Source: Boseongicola sp.
Lineage (GTDB): Bacteria > Pseudomonadota > Alphaproteobacteria > Rhodobacterales > Rhodobacteraceae
NCBI GenBank assembly: GCA_028824715.1
Contig: JAPPCV010000060.1
Span: forward strand, 1 to 35,373
Direction: 5' to 3'
Length of the DNA stretch: 35,373 bases
The notes below the pieces were generated by a model. It saw only the letters and a list, made by a program, of their open reading frames with translations. It was not told the origin of the DNA and did no database searches. Position 1 is the stretch's first letter. Every line of letters starts with the position of its first letter. A program made the translations under genes and the position numbers. Shown piece by piece: positions 17,069 to 25,010 of this stretch.

Positions 17069-17542
17069 TCAGCCGCGAGGCCGTGCGCCTCTCGTTGGCA
17101 TACGCCCGGCGGCCACCTCCATGATACGCCGCATCATTCGCGGATGCGCGTCATCAGGCGTATGCGACCCTGTATCCCTCCACAGGTCGGCGGCCTCGTC
17201 GTCACCCCACGCTCGCAAACGTCTCGCAGCGGCGTCCCAGCAGCGGTCATCCTGGAGCGACATCTCCTCTGGCGGGTGTCCGGCGCCAAAGTCCTTCCAG
17301 CAGCGGACCACCTCGTGGTGCAGTCGCCTCTCCGCCGCAACCTTGGCATCCCGGCGCGCCTTGCGCTCCGCCCGCCGGACGCGCAACTCCTCCTTTTCGC
17401 TGTCCGTAAGGAACCTGTATGCGCGACTGTTGATCAGCGCGTACGCCACGACATCCGAGCCGTTTGCCCGTCGCTGCTCCACGCGCTCGCGGAAGCGGGC
17501 GTCCTTGCGCGCCTTGCGCTGTTCCTTGTCCAACTTCGCCAT
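17069..17542 (-). CDS. Small highly charged hypothetical protein
   Basis: The 157-residue protein matches no family I recognise. It starts at an ATG preceded by GGAGGAGAAGCG, a strong ribosome binding site, which supports translation. The first about 25 residues (MAKLDKEQRKARKDARFRERV) and 70-95 (RRAERKARRDAKVAAERRLHHE) are rich in Lys, Arg and Glu and likely helical. The middle has YALINSRAYRFLT, and the C-terminal half has several Trp (CWKDFG, CWDAAARRLRAW, LWRDTG). No signal peptide or membrane helix is seen. The abundance of basic residues would suit nucleic-acid contact, but that is speculation. It follows a Phd-type antitoxin gene on the same strand after 119 bases. Confidence 0.55.
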   Translation of the reverse strand: MAKLDKEQRKARKDARFRERVEQRRANGSDVVAYALINSRAYRFLTDSEKEELRVRRAERKARRDAKVAAERRLHHEVVRCWKDFGAGHPPEEMSLQDDRCWDAAARRLRAWGDDEAADLWRDTGSHTPDDAHPRMMRRIMEVAAGRMPTRGARPRG

Positions 17543-17661
17543 CGCTTCTCCTCCGGTATGCGCTGATGCAGATTGGTCGCTTCCTGTGGCCCTGGGTCTC
17601 ACCTGCCAGCTGCTCTCGCTTCCAAGGGAACGGATACCGGAAGACTTCGCCAGCCGCAGCC

Positions 17662-17916
17662 TCAATCGACATTGGGTTGCAGATTCCGTTTGGGCCCTTC
17701 GATCATTGATGCCCTGAGATCGTCGGCCATCTCGCCGAGCATGTGAACCTGCCGGGTGCCGCCGCGTGCGCGATTCTGACGCTGATCCATGCACATCAAG
17801 ACGAACTTCGGCCTGCGATGCCTGGTGACAGCGGCCGGCGACCGAATTGCTGCATCGAAGAGGTCACTCCTGTGGCGAGTGAAATCGCTCGCCCTGAACT
17901 CGGGAATCGGCTGCAT
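17662..17916 (-). CDS. Phd/YefM-type antitoxin-like protein, apparently orphan
   Basis: The 84-residue protein begins MQPIPEFRASDFTRHRSDLFDAA and continues SPAAVTRHRRPKFVLMCMDQ. The order (ASDF start, helix, PAAVTRH, PKFVLM strand) matches the DNA-binding N-terminal half of the prevent-host-death antitoxin fold, which represses its own operon and neutralises a toxin. AAGGA lies 7 bases before the ATG at 17916. The C-terminal half (MLGEMADDLRASMIEG), normally the toxin-binding tail, is short but present. No toxin-like gene (RelE, Doc, PIN) is next to it: the next minus-strand gene is the charged hypothetical at 17069-17542, and the other side is empty. It may be a solitary regulator or a remnant. 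Confidence 0.65.
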   Translation of the reverse strand: MQPIPEFRASDFTRHRSDLFDAAIRSPAAVTRHRRPKFVLMCMDQRQNRARGGTRQVHMLGEMADDLRASMIEGPKRNLQPNVD

Positions 17917-18282
17917 GATCCTGTCCTTCGCCCGTGCAGACGATAGAGACATCCTGCAAGGACGCGCGAGAGTCACATTCGCTTTTGCGCAGATCGCCGG
18001 CCGCTTCCGTGCAGGCGCGATCGTAGGCGATGGTCCCTTCCCCTGATGCTGCATGGAGCTTGAACCAGCACGAAACTGCCTCTGCGACAATTCCTGCCGC
18101 TCCGTCGCTCTCCTGTCCGCGCACCGTGCCGGCACGGCAAAGGTCCGATTGGTCCGTCGCATGACGGCAATTGCTTCGCCCTCGCCCACCAAGGCTGGAA
18201 AGACTCCCAGGCGTGATGCCAAGGAAGGCCAGGCCTGCGACCGCTCTTGTCAAGGCCGGAAGCGACTCCGGTCAAGCGACGG
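17917..18282. other. 366-base region without a recognised gene
   Basis: Between the BMP-type importer operon end and the antitoxin gene. Short open frames on both strands lack ribosome binding sites and domains. A small dyad (CCGGA-AGCGAC-TCCGG, about 18257-18272) lies just after the operon's last stop but lacks a T-run. Confidence 0.45.
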
Positions 18283-19251
18283 TCAGCTCTCCTTGACGTA
18301 GGGTTCGCCGCCAGCACGTGGGGGAATGGCCTTTCCGACAAAGCCGGCCAGAATGACCACGGTCAGGATGTAGGGAAGCGCATCCAGAAGCTGCCCGGGG
18401 ACGTCCAGGCTTGTCACCGCCTTCACGACATCCGGCCGGAACGAAAGCGCCTGGAAAAAGCCGAACAGGAGGCACGAAAACAGGGCGTACCAAGGCCGCC
18501 ATTTCGCGAAGATGAGTGCTGCAAGCGCAATGAACCCTCGCCCGGAGGACATTTCCTTGACGAAACCCGCCTGCAGCCCGGTGGCGAGATACACCCCGGC
18601 CAGACCGCAAAGCAGCCCGCAAATCGCGATCGCCGTGTAACGGAGCCTGATCACGTTTACCCCGGCCGTGTCGACGGCTTCCGGGTTCTCGCCGGCAGCG
18701 CGCAGGCGCAGGCCAAAGCGAGTCCGGAATATCACCCACCAGGTCAGCGGCACGGTCAGAAAGCCGACATAGACAAGGAGCGAGTGCCCCGAAAAGAGCT
18801 CGGCATAGCTTTGGCCGATATAGGGCAGGCCGGACAGCAGGTCGGCAAAGGGCAGCTTGATCTCGTTGAAGCGCGCGCCTCCGCTGAGCGACGGCGTGCG
18901 GCCTCCCTGGCCGAACCAGTCCTGGGCGATCAGGACCGTCAGGCCAGACGCGAGAAAGTTGATCGCAACGCCGGAGATCAGCTGGTTTCCTCGGAAGGTG
19001 ATCGACGCGAGGCCGTGCACGCCCGCCAGCGCCACCGATGCCATGACCCCGGCGAGGAGGCCGATCCAGACGGACCCGGAAATCGCCGCCACCGCCGCCG
19101 AGAAGAAGGCCGATGCCAGCATCTTGCCTTCGAGCCCGATGTCAAAGATCCCGGCGCGCTCGCAGACCAGGCCGGCAAGGCAGGCGAACAGGAGCGGCGT
19201 GGCAAGCCTCACGCTGGTGTCCAGGACCTGAAGCAGCGTCAGGAAGTCCAT
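18283..19251 (-). CDS. BMP-associated (nucleoside-type) ABC transporter permease, second subunit
   Basis: The 322-residue inner-membrane permease belongs to the BPD_transp_2 family and is related to NupQ/YufQ. It carries LVCERAGIFDIGLEGKMLASAFFSA (residues about 28-52), the signature of this subunit, then GNQLISGVAINFLASGLT, GLRLRAAGENPEAVDTAGVNV (cytoplasmic coupling segment) and GLCGLAGVYLATG-like helices. About nine membrane segments can be seen. It is the last gene of the four-gene operon, beginning 3 bases after the stop of the first permease. The partner operon order (binding protein, ATPase, permease, permease) is standard for guanosine or other nucleoside uptake. Confidence 0.92.
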   Translation of the reverse strand: MDFLTLLQVLDTSVRLATPLLFACLAGLVCERAGIFDIGLEGKMLASAFFSAAVAAISGSVWIGLLAGVMASVALAGVHGLASITFRGNQLISGVAINFLASGLTVLIAQDWFGQGGRTPSLSGGARFNEIKLPFADLLSGLPYIGQSYAELFSGHSLLVYVGFLTVPLTWWVIFRTRFGLRLRAAGENPEAVDTAGVNVIRLRYTAIAICGLLCGLAGVYLATGLQAGFVKEMSSGRGFIALAALIFAKWRPWYALFSCLLFGFFQALSFRPDVVKAVTSLDVPGQLLDALPYILTVVILAGFVGKAIPPRAGGEPYVKES

Positions 19252-19254
19252 CGC

Positions 19255-20355
19255 TCAGGCCCCCTGCCTTCCGGGCCGCCGGATCATCAGGAACATCCGT
19301 TCAAGCGGCATGCGCACCATGTTGTCCAGCGCGCCGGTGAAGAGAATCACGAGGCCCTGGATCAGGATGATGAGCTCCCGGGGTATGTTGGCCCAGAGCG
19401 CGAGTTCGCCACCGCCCTGGTAGAGGAACCCGAAGAGCAGCGCGGCCAGGATCACGCCGACGGGATGCGATCGCCCCATCAGCGCGACCGCGAGACCGAT
19501 GAACCCGGCCCCTTCGACCGAGTTGAGCACGAGGCGTTCGGTTGCCATGACGCTGTTGATCGCCATGCAGCCGGCCAGCGCGCCGGAGACGATCATCGCG
19601 ATGATGATCATGCGCGCGGGCGAAATTCCGGCGTAGTCGGCCGCGGTTTCGCTGTGGCCATAGGCGCGAATCTCGTAGCCGAGCCGTGTCCGCCAGACCA
19701 GCAGCCAGAACAGCAGGCAGGCGAGGAGCGCGATGAAGAAGCTGATGTTGGCGGGTGCGGAGGACGAAAACGGTATGCCGACAAGGCCGAAGATGTCCGA
19801 AAAGAGCGGCAGTTCCGCGCCGGGGCCGAATCGACGGGTCGCCGGATCCATCGACCCTTCCGGTTTCAGGATCTCGACCAGCAGGTACACCATGAGGGCG
19901 GCCGCGATGTAGTTGAACATGATCGTCGTGATGACGATGTGACTGCCGCGCCTGGCCTGCAGCCATGCGGGGATGAAGGCCCATGCGGCCCCGAACAAGG
20001 CTCCGCCGATCAACGCCGCCGGAAGTGCCAGGGTCCAATGCGGCCAGGGAACCGCCAGGCAGACCAGCGCGACGCCCAGGCCCCCGAGGGTGGCCTGGCC
20101 TTCGCCCCCGATGTTGAAGAGCCTCGCGTGAAAGGCGATCGCCGCGCAGAGTCCCGTGAAGATGAAATTCGTCGTGTAGAACAGCGTGTAGCCCCAACCG
20201 TAGCTCGATCCGAGCGCACCGGTGACCATGAGCCGCAGCGCCTCGAACGGGTTCAGTCCGAGATAGAGGATCACCAGTCCGGAGATCACGAACGAGATCA
20301 GGATCGACAGAAGCGGGATCAGGATCGCATCGGCCCATTTCGGCAGGACGCTCAT
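19255..20355 (-). CDS. BMP-associated (nucleoside-type) ABC transporter permease, first subunit
   Basis: The 366-residue permease is related to NupP/YufP. Diagnostic blocks: FYTTNFIFTGLCAAIAFHARLFNIGGEGQATLGG (58-91), ARRGSHIVITTIMFNYIA, and TRLGYEIRAYGHSETAADYAGIS, which is the cytoplasmic loop contacting the ATPase. C-terminal helices include GLVILFTGALDNM. It forms the membrane channel together with the next gene. Start: ATG at 20355, 82 bases after the ATPase stop; that gap is larger than the others in the operon. Substrate specificity is inferred from the family (purine or pyrimidine nucleosides, possibly other solutes). Confidence 0.92.
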   Translation of the reverse strand: MSVLPKWADAILIPLLSILISFVISGLVILYLGLNPFEALRLMVTGALGSSYGWGYTLFYTTNFIFTGLCAAIAFHARLFNIGGEGQATLGGLGVALVCLAVPWPHWTLALPAALIGGALFGAAWAFIPAWLQARRGSHIVITTIMFNYIAAALMVYLLVEILKPEGSMDPATRRFGPGAELPLFSDIFGLVGIPFSSSAPANISFFIALLACLLFWLLVWRTRLGYEIRAYGHSETAADYAGISPARMIIIAMIVSGALAGCMAINSVMATERLVLNSVEGAGFIGLAVALMGRSHPVGVILAALLFGFLYQGGGELALWANIPRELIILIQGLVILFTGALDNMVRMPLERMFLMIRRPGRQGA

Positions 20356-20437
20356 TGCCCGGGCTCCCTCGCCGTCGACGCGCGCAACGAGTCGTCAATC
20401 CGGATCGTCGCGCATGTGATCCTGATGCCTGCGCTCT

Positions 20438-22012
20438 TCATGCTGCGCTCGCCGTGTCCGTGATTCCCGCCATGAGCAGGCCGAGTTCGTGCTCGCTTGT
20501 CTGGTCCGGCATCCGCTCGCCCATGATCCGTCCGTCGAACATCACCGCGATGCGGTCGGCCAGCGAGAGGATCTCGTCGAGTTCCACCGAAAGCAGGAGA
20601 ATCGCCTTTCCCCGGTCGCGAAGCTCGACGATCCGCTGGTGAATGAACTCGATGGCGCCGATGTCCACGCCCCGCGTCGGCTGGCCTACCAGGAGCACTT
20701 CCGGATCGCGTTCGATCTCTCGCGCCAGCACGATCTTCTGCTGGTTGCCGCCGGAAAAGTTTCTTGCCGCCAGTTCCGGGATCGGCGGGCGGACATCGAA
20801 TCGTTCCATCTTCCTGCCGGATTCGCGCCGGATGGCCGCGTTGTCCATGAGCCAGCGCGACTTCTGGTATTCCGGAGCGTGGTGGTAGCCGAAGGCCATG
20901 TTCTCCCACGCGAAGAAATCCAGGATCAGCCCTTCGCGCTGCCGGTCCTCCGGCACGTGCGACACGCCCCGGGCGCGCCAGACCTGTCCGTCCAGCGCGT
21001 GGTCCGCCGGATCGATGTCCTCGCCGTTCAGGCGGATGCGGCCGGTGGCCCTGCGACATCCGCCAAGGACCTGGAGCAGTTCGGACTGCCCGTTCCCGGC
21101 GACCCCGGCAATGCCGAGAATCTCGCCTTGCCACAGATCGAGGCTGATGCCCTTCAGCCGTTCGACGCCATCGTCGTCCACGACCCGCAGGTCCTCGATC
21201 TCGATCACCTTCCTGCCTGGATCGGCCTTCTTCTTGTCAACGCGCAGCAGCACCTTGCGCCCGACCATCAGTTCGGCCAGTTCCTGCGGGTTCGTGTCGG
21301 ATGTCTTGACGGTTGCCGTCATTTCGCCCCGGCGCATGACGCTCACCGTGTCGGTCACGTCCATGATCTCGCGAAGCTTGTGCGTGATCAGGATGATGGT
21401 CTTTCCCTCGTCGCGAAGTCCCTTGAGAATGCGAAACAGGTGATCCGCTTCCGACGGGGTCAGCACGCCGGTCGGCTCGTCGAGAATCAGGATGTCGGCA
21501 TGGCGGTAAAGCGCCTTCAGGATTTCCACCCTTTGCTGGTGGCCGACCGAGAGATCCTCGATCCTCTCGTCGGGATCCACGTTCAGCTCGTATTCGCGCG
21601 CCAGTTCGGTCAGCAGCGACCGCGCCCTGGCGAGCGACGGCTTGAGCCTCGTTCCGTCCTCGGCGCCGAGAATGACGTTTTCCAGGACCGTGAAGTTCTC
21701 GACCAGCTTGAAGTGCTGGAACACCATGCCGATTCCTGCGGCAATGGCGGCCTGGCTGTCGGGAATGTCGGTCCCTTGGCCGCCGACGAAAATCTCGCCC
21801 GCATCGGCCCTGTAGAATCCGTAAAGTATCGACATCAACGTGGACTTTCCGGCCCCGTTCTCGCCGATGATGCCGTGGATCGTCCCCGGCATGACTCGCA
21901 TGGAGATGTCCTTGTTGGCCTGCACGTGGCCGAAGGACTTGGAAATCCCGCGAAGTTCAATGGCCGGGGCGACCGTGTCCGGCCGCCCCGCCTTTTCGGA
22001 GCTGTCGCTCAT
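20438..22012 (-). CDS. BMP-associated ABC transporter ATPase with two cassettes
   Basis: This 524-residue subunit (NupO/YufO type) contains two ABC domains in one chain. First cassette: Walker A GENGAGKST, signature LSVGHQQRVEILKAL, Walker B ILILDEPTGVLTP. Second cassette: degenerate Walker A GVAGNGQSELL, signature FSGGNQQKIVLAREIE, Walker B VLLVGQPTRGVDIGA. The degenerate second site is normal for sugar and nucleoside importers of this class. The ATG at 22012 overlaps the stop of the upstream binding-protein gene by one base (TGATG). Residues 1-16 are a polar extension (MSDSSEKAGRPDTVAP). Confidence 0.93.
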   Translation of the reverse strand: MSDSSEKAGRPDTVAPAIELRGISKSFGHVQANKDISMRVMPGTIHGIIGENGAGKSTLMSILYGFYRADAGEIFVGGQGTDIPDSQAAIAAGIGMVFQHFKLVENFTVLENVILGAEDGTRLKPSLARARSLLTELAREYELNVDPDERIEDLSVGHQQRVEILKALYRHADILILDEPTGVLTPSEADHLFRILKGLRDEGKTIILITHKLREIMDVTDTVSVMRRGEMTATVKTSDTNPQELAELMVGRKVLLRVDKKKADPGRKVIEIEDLRVVDDDGVERLKGISLDLWQGEILGIAGVAGNGQSELLQVLGGCRRATGRIRLNGEDIDPADHALDGQVWRARGVSHVPEDRQREGLILDFFAWENMAFGYHHAPEYQKSRWLMDNAAIRRESGRKMERFDVRPPIPELAARNFSGGNQQKIVLAREIERDPEVLLVGQPTRGVDIGAIEFIHQRIVELRDRGKAILLLSVELDEILSLADRIAVMFDGRIMGERMPDQTSEHELGLLMAGITDTASAA

Positions 22013-23007
22013 CAGAAGTCGTGCGCCGGGCAGCTGTCGTTCTCGTAGTAGCTGACGACCTGGATTTCGCCGGCGATGATCTTTTCCCGGGCGTTGTCGA
22101 CGGCCGCCTTCATCTCGTCTGAAATCAGGGGCGCGTTGTGTTCGTCGAGCGCGTATCCCACGCCGTCGTCGGGAAGGCCCATGGACACGATGCCGGTCTC
22201 CAGGCCGGCGCCGTCGCTGAAGGCGTTGAACACGGCGTTGTCGACGCGCTTGATCATCGAGGTCAGCACCTGGCCCGGATGCAGGTGGTTCTGGTTCGAG
22301 TCGACCCCGATCGAGAGCACGTCCGCATCGGCCGCTGCCTGAAGCACGCCGACGCCGGTTCCGCCGGCTGCGGCGTAGATCACGTCGGCCCCCTGGCTGA
22401 TCTGCGCCTTGGTCAGCTCGCCGCCCTTGACGGGATCGTTCCACGCCGCCGGCGTCGTGCCTGTCATGTTGGCGATGACGGTGATGTCGGGATTCACGGC
22501 CTTGGCGCCCTGCGCGTAGCCGCAGCCGAAGTGACGGATGAGCGGCACGTCCATTCCGCCGATGAACCCGACCGTGTCCGATTCGGTCGCCATCGCGGCC
22601 AGCATGCCGACGAGATACGATCCCTCGTGCTCCTGGAATATGACCGAGCGCACGTTCGGCAGGTCGACCACCATGTCGACGAGGACGAACGACGTGTCAG
22701 GATACTTGGGCGCGACCTCCTCCAGGGTGGCCGCGTTCTGGAATCCGAGCACGACGACGGGATTGAACCCGGCCTCCGCCAGCCGTGTCGCGAACTGCAC
22801 GCGCTGCGCCTCTGCCGTCACCTCGATTTCGCGGTAGGAATTGCCGGTTTCCTCGGCCCAGCGCTGCGCGCCGTTGTAGGCGGCCTCGTTGAACGACTTG
22901 TCGAACTTTCCGCCGAGGTCGTACATCAAGGCCGGTTCCGCCAGGCAGGCAGAGGCTCCAATCGCCAGGGCCACCGCACCGCCGAGCGTCTTTTGCGTGA
23001 ATGTCAT
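22012..23007 (-). CDS. BMP family ABC transporter substrate-binding protein
   Basis: The 331-residue periplasmic receptor belongs to the basic membrane protein (PnrA/BmpA/Med) family, typically a nucleoside binder. The N-terminal signal segment (MTFTQKTLGGAVALAIGASACLAEP) ends near Ala23; the Cys21 might suggest a lipoprotein, but the preceding residues do not form a good lipobox, so a secreted soluble protein is likelier. Family motifs: LGGKFDKSFNEAAYNGAQRW, VVLGFQNAATLEEVA, EGSYLVGMLAAMATESDTVGFIGGMDVPLIRHFGCGY (the core BMP block) and VIYAAAGGTGVGVLQAA. AGGAG stands about 9 bases before the ATG. It is the first gene of its operon, with a candidate promoter just upstream. Confidence 0.94.
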   Translation of the reverse strand: MTFTQKTLGGAVALAIGASACLAEPALMYDLGGKFDKSFNEAAYNGAQRWAEETGNSYREIEVTAEAQRVQFATRLAEAGFNPVVVLGFQNAATLEEVAPKYPDTSFVLVDMVVDLPNVRSVIFQEHEGSYLVGMLAAMATESDTVGFIGGMDVPLIRHFGCGYAQGAKAVNPDITVIANMTGTTPAAWNDPVKGGELTKAQISQGADVIYAAAGGTGVGVLQAAADADVLSIGVDSNQNHLHPGQVLTSMIKRVDNAVFNAFSDGAGLETGIVSMGLPDDGVGYALDEHNAPLISDEMKAAVDNAREKIIAGEIQVVSYYENDSCPAHDF

Positions 23008-23080
23008 GTCGAGATTCTCCTAGTTCCATTCAGGGCGTTGACGCTGGAGGCCGAGTCCCCCGGCGCCCGCCAGATTCCCG

Positions 23081-23110
23081 ATTTAGGCAACAGAGGACGG
23101 GAAGGGTCAA
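23081..23110 (-). promoter_or_regulatory. Candidate promoter of the BMP importer operon
   Basis: Minus-strand TTGACC (23105-23110) and CTAAAT (23081-23086), 18 bases apart, would start transcription about 70 bases before the binding-protein ATG. Pattern match only. Confidence 0.4.
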
Positions 23111-23154
23111 TAGGCGTCTTGTCACTGGATGCAACGCCGGGACGGCACACGGCA

Positions 23155-23625
23155 TCAGATTTCGACGAGGCGCTTGCTCATCAGGACGGCATCGACGCGC
23201 CCGCTTGGCGTGCGATAGTAGGCTTGGCGGCACCCGTGCCTGCTCCATCCTGAGGCCAGATAGAGGCGCTGGGCGGCTTCGTTCGTCGCTGCCACTTCCA
23301 GGAAGGCGCGCACCGCGCCACGCGATTTCGCCGCCGCCTCGAAGGCTGCGCAGCAGGCCAGACCGATGCCTTGGCGTCGGTGCCCTGGATCAACCGCGAT
23401 CGTGAGGAGTTCGGCCGCGTCAGAGGCTGTGCGTCCAAGCGCGAAGCCACGCAACCGCGGGGATGCCCTGTCTGGCATCTTGCCGCGCAGGGCCAAATGG
23501 TGCTGATGCGGCTCCGCAAGGAACACGCCAGGGCTCGCCAGCAGGTCGGAGAAGTCGCGAACGCTCCACGGACCCGGAACATCCATGGCGCGTGCATGGA
23601 GAGCGGCAAGCGACTCGGGCGTCAC
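23155..23625 (-). CDS. rimI: GNAT acetyltransferase, RimI-like
   Basis: The 156-residue GNAT enzyme uses acetyl-CoA; RimI acetylates the N-terminus of ribosomal protein S18. The acetyl-CoA loop is LLTIAVDPGHRRQGIGLACC (V-x-x-x-R-R-x-G-I-G), followed by FLEVAATNEAAQRLYLASGW, the motif B region typical of RimI. Start is GTG at 23625, overlapping the TGA of tsaB (GTGA), so it is coupled to tsaB. The tsaB-rimI pairing is very common in bacteria and supports the name, although substrate specificity of GNATs cannot be proven from sequence. Confidence 0.85.
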   Translation of the reverse strand: MTPESLAALHARAMDVPGPWSVRDFSDLLASPGVFLAEPHQHHLALRGKMPDRASPRLRGFALGRTASDAAELLTIAVDPGHRRQGIGLACCAAFEAAAKSRGAVRAFLEVAATNEAAQRLYLASGWSRHGCRQAYYRTPSGRVDAVLMSKRLVEI

Positions 23626-24335
23626 GGCAGAATCGCCGGCGGCGGGCCTTGGGCCGGGGCGGCATTGACGGGGCGAACATAAAGGGGTTTCGGCCGTTCG
23701 TTCCGCGACCCGAAGCGCTCAGCGGCGATGGCGGAGATGGCCTTTGCCTGCTCGTCCAGGCTGTCGACCGCAAGCGCCTCGGGCACAGGTCCCTTGCCGG
23801 CCCGGCCAAGATCTATCGCGATCTGTCGGCAGGTGCCGTCCTTTTCGGGCCCGACGACAGCACTCGCGCCATCGGCCCATTGCGGGTGGCGCGGCAATCC
23901 GTCCGCTTCGAGGAAAGCCGGACCCAATGGCCGGCCGCCTGCGAAGATCTGGAAGTACGTCGAGCCCTTCGGGGCGGGAAGGAAGACGGCGACCCGGCCC
24001 GAAGGGCGGCCCGCGATGTGGAAGATCGCTTCGAGCGTGCTGATCCCGATGGCCGGAATGCCCAGTGACAGGGCAAGCCCCCGGGCAGCGCTGACCGAAA
24101 TGCGGATTCCCGTGAAATTGCCGGGACCGACCCCGACCCCGATGGCGTCGAGGTCCTGCCAGGCCATGCCGGCCTTGCCCATCAGGTCTTCGAGCGTCGG
24201 GAAGAGGCTCTCCGCCTGGCCGCGCGCCATTTCCTCGTATCTTGAAGCTACGATCCGGCCTTCTTTCAGCAATGCGGCCGCGCAATGCGCGGCCGACGTG
24301 TCGAATGCCAGGATCGTGGGTTCAGGCCGCGACAG
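23622..24335 (-). CDS. tsaB: TsaB, t6A tRNA modification protein, probable CTG start
   Basis: TsaB pairs with TsaD and TsaE to form threonylcarbamoyladenosine at tRNA position 37. The frame shows TILAFDTSAAHCAAALLKEG (actin-like phosphate region), then MARGQAESLFPTLEDLM, GVGVGPGNFTGIRISVSAARGLAL and GISTLEAI, all TsaB landmarks. The conserved N-terminus has no ATG, GTG or TTG upstream of it in frame; the first is a TTG at 24272, which would delete the first motif. CTG at 24335 is preceded by GGAGGT at a 5-base distance (inside the end of nfu) and gives 237 residues beginning SRPEPTILAFDTS, the usual length. It is coupled to nfu by a 14-base overlap and to rimI by GTGA. Family call is firm; start is inference. 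Confidence 0.88.
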   Translation of the reverse strand: MSRPEPTILAFDTSAAHCAAALLKEGRIVASRYEEMARGQAESLFPTLEDLMGKAGMAWQDLDAIGVGVGPGNFTGIRISVSAARGLALSLGIPAIGISTLEAIFHIAGRPSGRVAVFLPAPKGSTYFQIFAGGRPLGPAFLEADGLPRHPQWADGASAVVGPEKDGTCRQIAIDLGRAGKGPVPEALAVDSLDEQAKAISAIAAERFGSRNERPKPLYVRPVNAAPAQGPPPAILP

Positions 24336-24882
24336 GACGCACCTCCACGACTTCCGGAATGTAGTGCCGAAGCAGGTTCTCGATCCCCATCTTCAGCGTC
24401 AGCGTGGATGACGGGCATCCGGCGCAGGCACCCTGCATGTGGAGATAGACAACGCCCCGGTCAAATCCGTGAAACACGATGTCGCCTCCGTCCTGCGCGA
24501 CCGCGGGACGCACCCGTGTGTCGAGCAGTTCCTTGATCTGCGTGACGACTTCGTCGTTTTCGCCGTCGTGATCGGCGTGAGCGCTCTCGGCTGCGGCGCT
24601 CTCCATGGTCGGCTGGCCTGACTGGAAGTGCTCCATGATCGCGCCGAGAACCGGCGCCTTCAGGACATCCCACTCCTGCGTGCCTTCCTTGGTCACCGTG
24701 ACGAAATCCGCGCCAAGGAAGACGCCTGTCACCCCGTTTACCGCAAATATTCTCTGCGCAAGCGGCGATGGACCTGCCGTGTCGGCCGATGGGAAATCCG
24801 CGGTTCCCGTTCCGAGCACGGACTGGCCGGGCAGGAACTTGAGGGTTGCGGGGTTGGGCGTGGACTCGGTCTGTATGAACAT
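24322..24882 (-). CDS. nfuA: Nfu-type Fe-S scaffold/carrier protein (NifU C-terminal domain)
   Basis: The 186-residue protein combines an Nfu N-terminal domain (MFIQTESTPNPATLKFLPG, an almost invariant start) with a NifU-like C-terminal domain. The C-terminal domain carries DGGDIVFHGFDRGVVYLHMQGACAGCPSS, whose Cys-x-x-Cys holds an Fe-S cluster for delivery to apo-proteins. The middle (about 95-120) is acidic linker. The ATG at 24882 is chosen over 24888 because GGAGG lies 7 bases before it, while it abuts the other. The upstream region has a promoter and a perfect palindrome resembling an Irr box, so iron control is likely. tsaB overlaps its 3' end. Confidence 0.95.
   Translation of the reverse strand: MFIQTESTPNPATLKFLPGQSVLGTGTADFPSADTAGPSPLAQRIFAVNGVTGVFLGADFVTVTKEGTQEWDVLKAPVLGAIMEHFQSGQPTMESAAAESAHADHDGENDEVVTQIKELLDTRVRPAVAQDGGDIVFHGFDRGVVYLHMQGACAGCPSSTLTLKMGIENLLRHYIPEVVEVRPVAA
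24336..24346 (-). promoter_or_regulatory. Shine-Dalgarno deciding the tsaB start
   Basis: GGAGGT (24341-24346, minus) plus a 5-base spacer leads directly into CTG at 24335. This is the strongest ribosome binding match near the tsaB N-terminus and lies inside the last codons of nfu. Confidence 0.6.
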
Positions 24883-24905
24883 GGGCATGCCTCCAGCAGG
24901 ACATA

Positions 24906-24934
24906 GATATGCGTGCAGACGCCGCCGCTGTCAA
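24906..24934 (-). promoter_or_regulatory. Candidate promoter of nfu-tsaB-rimI
   Basis: Minus strand: perfect -35 TTGACA (24929-24934), 17-base spacer, CATATC (24906-24911) as -10. Predicted start near 24899 leaves a leader of about 17 bases that still includes the GGAGG site of nfu. Confidence 0.6.
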
Positions 24935-24936
24935 TG

Positions 24937-24957
24937 AATTTGGAATGATTCCAAATT
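24937..24957. promoter_or_regulatory. Irr-box-like operator (iron control element) upstream of nfu
   Basis: AATTTGGAA-TGA-TTCCAAATT is a perfect 9-bp inverted repeat with a 3-base centre in otherwise GC-rich DNA. The core TTTGGAA-N3-TTCCAAA resembles the alphaproteobacterial Irr box (roughly TTTAGAA-N3-TTCTAAA as I recall it). It ends two bases upstream of the -35 TTGACA of the nfu promoter. This position would allow activation or repression by a dimeric regulator. Confidence 0.6.
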
Positions 24958-25010
24958 GGCCGACAAACGGAGAAAGGGCAACTTCAGCGCCGCGCGCCGG
25001 GCGAGACCCG

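Noticed and set aside
18247-20463. 738-codon plus-strand frame
   Set aside because: Antisense shadow of the two BMP-type permeases; rich in Asp, Glu, Arg and Gln as expected of an anti-frame in GC-rich DNA.
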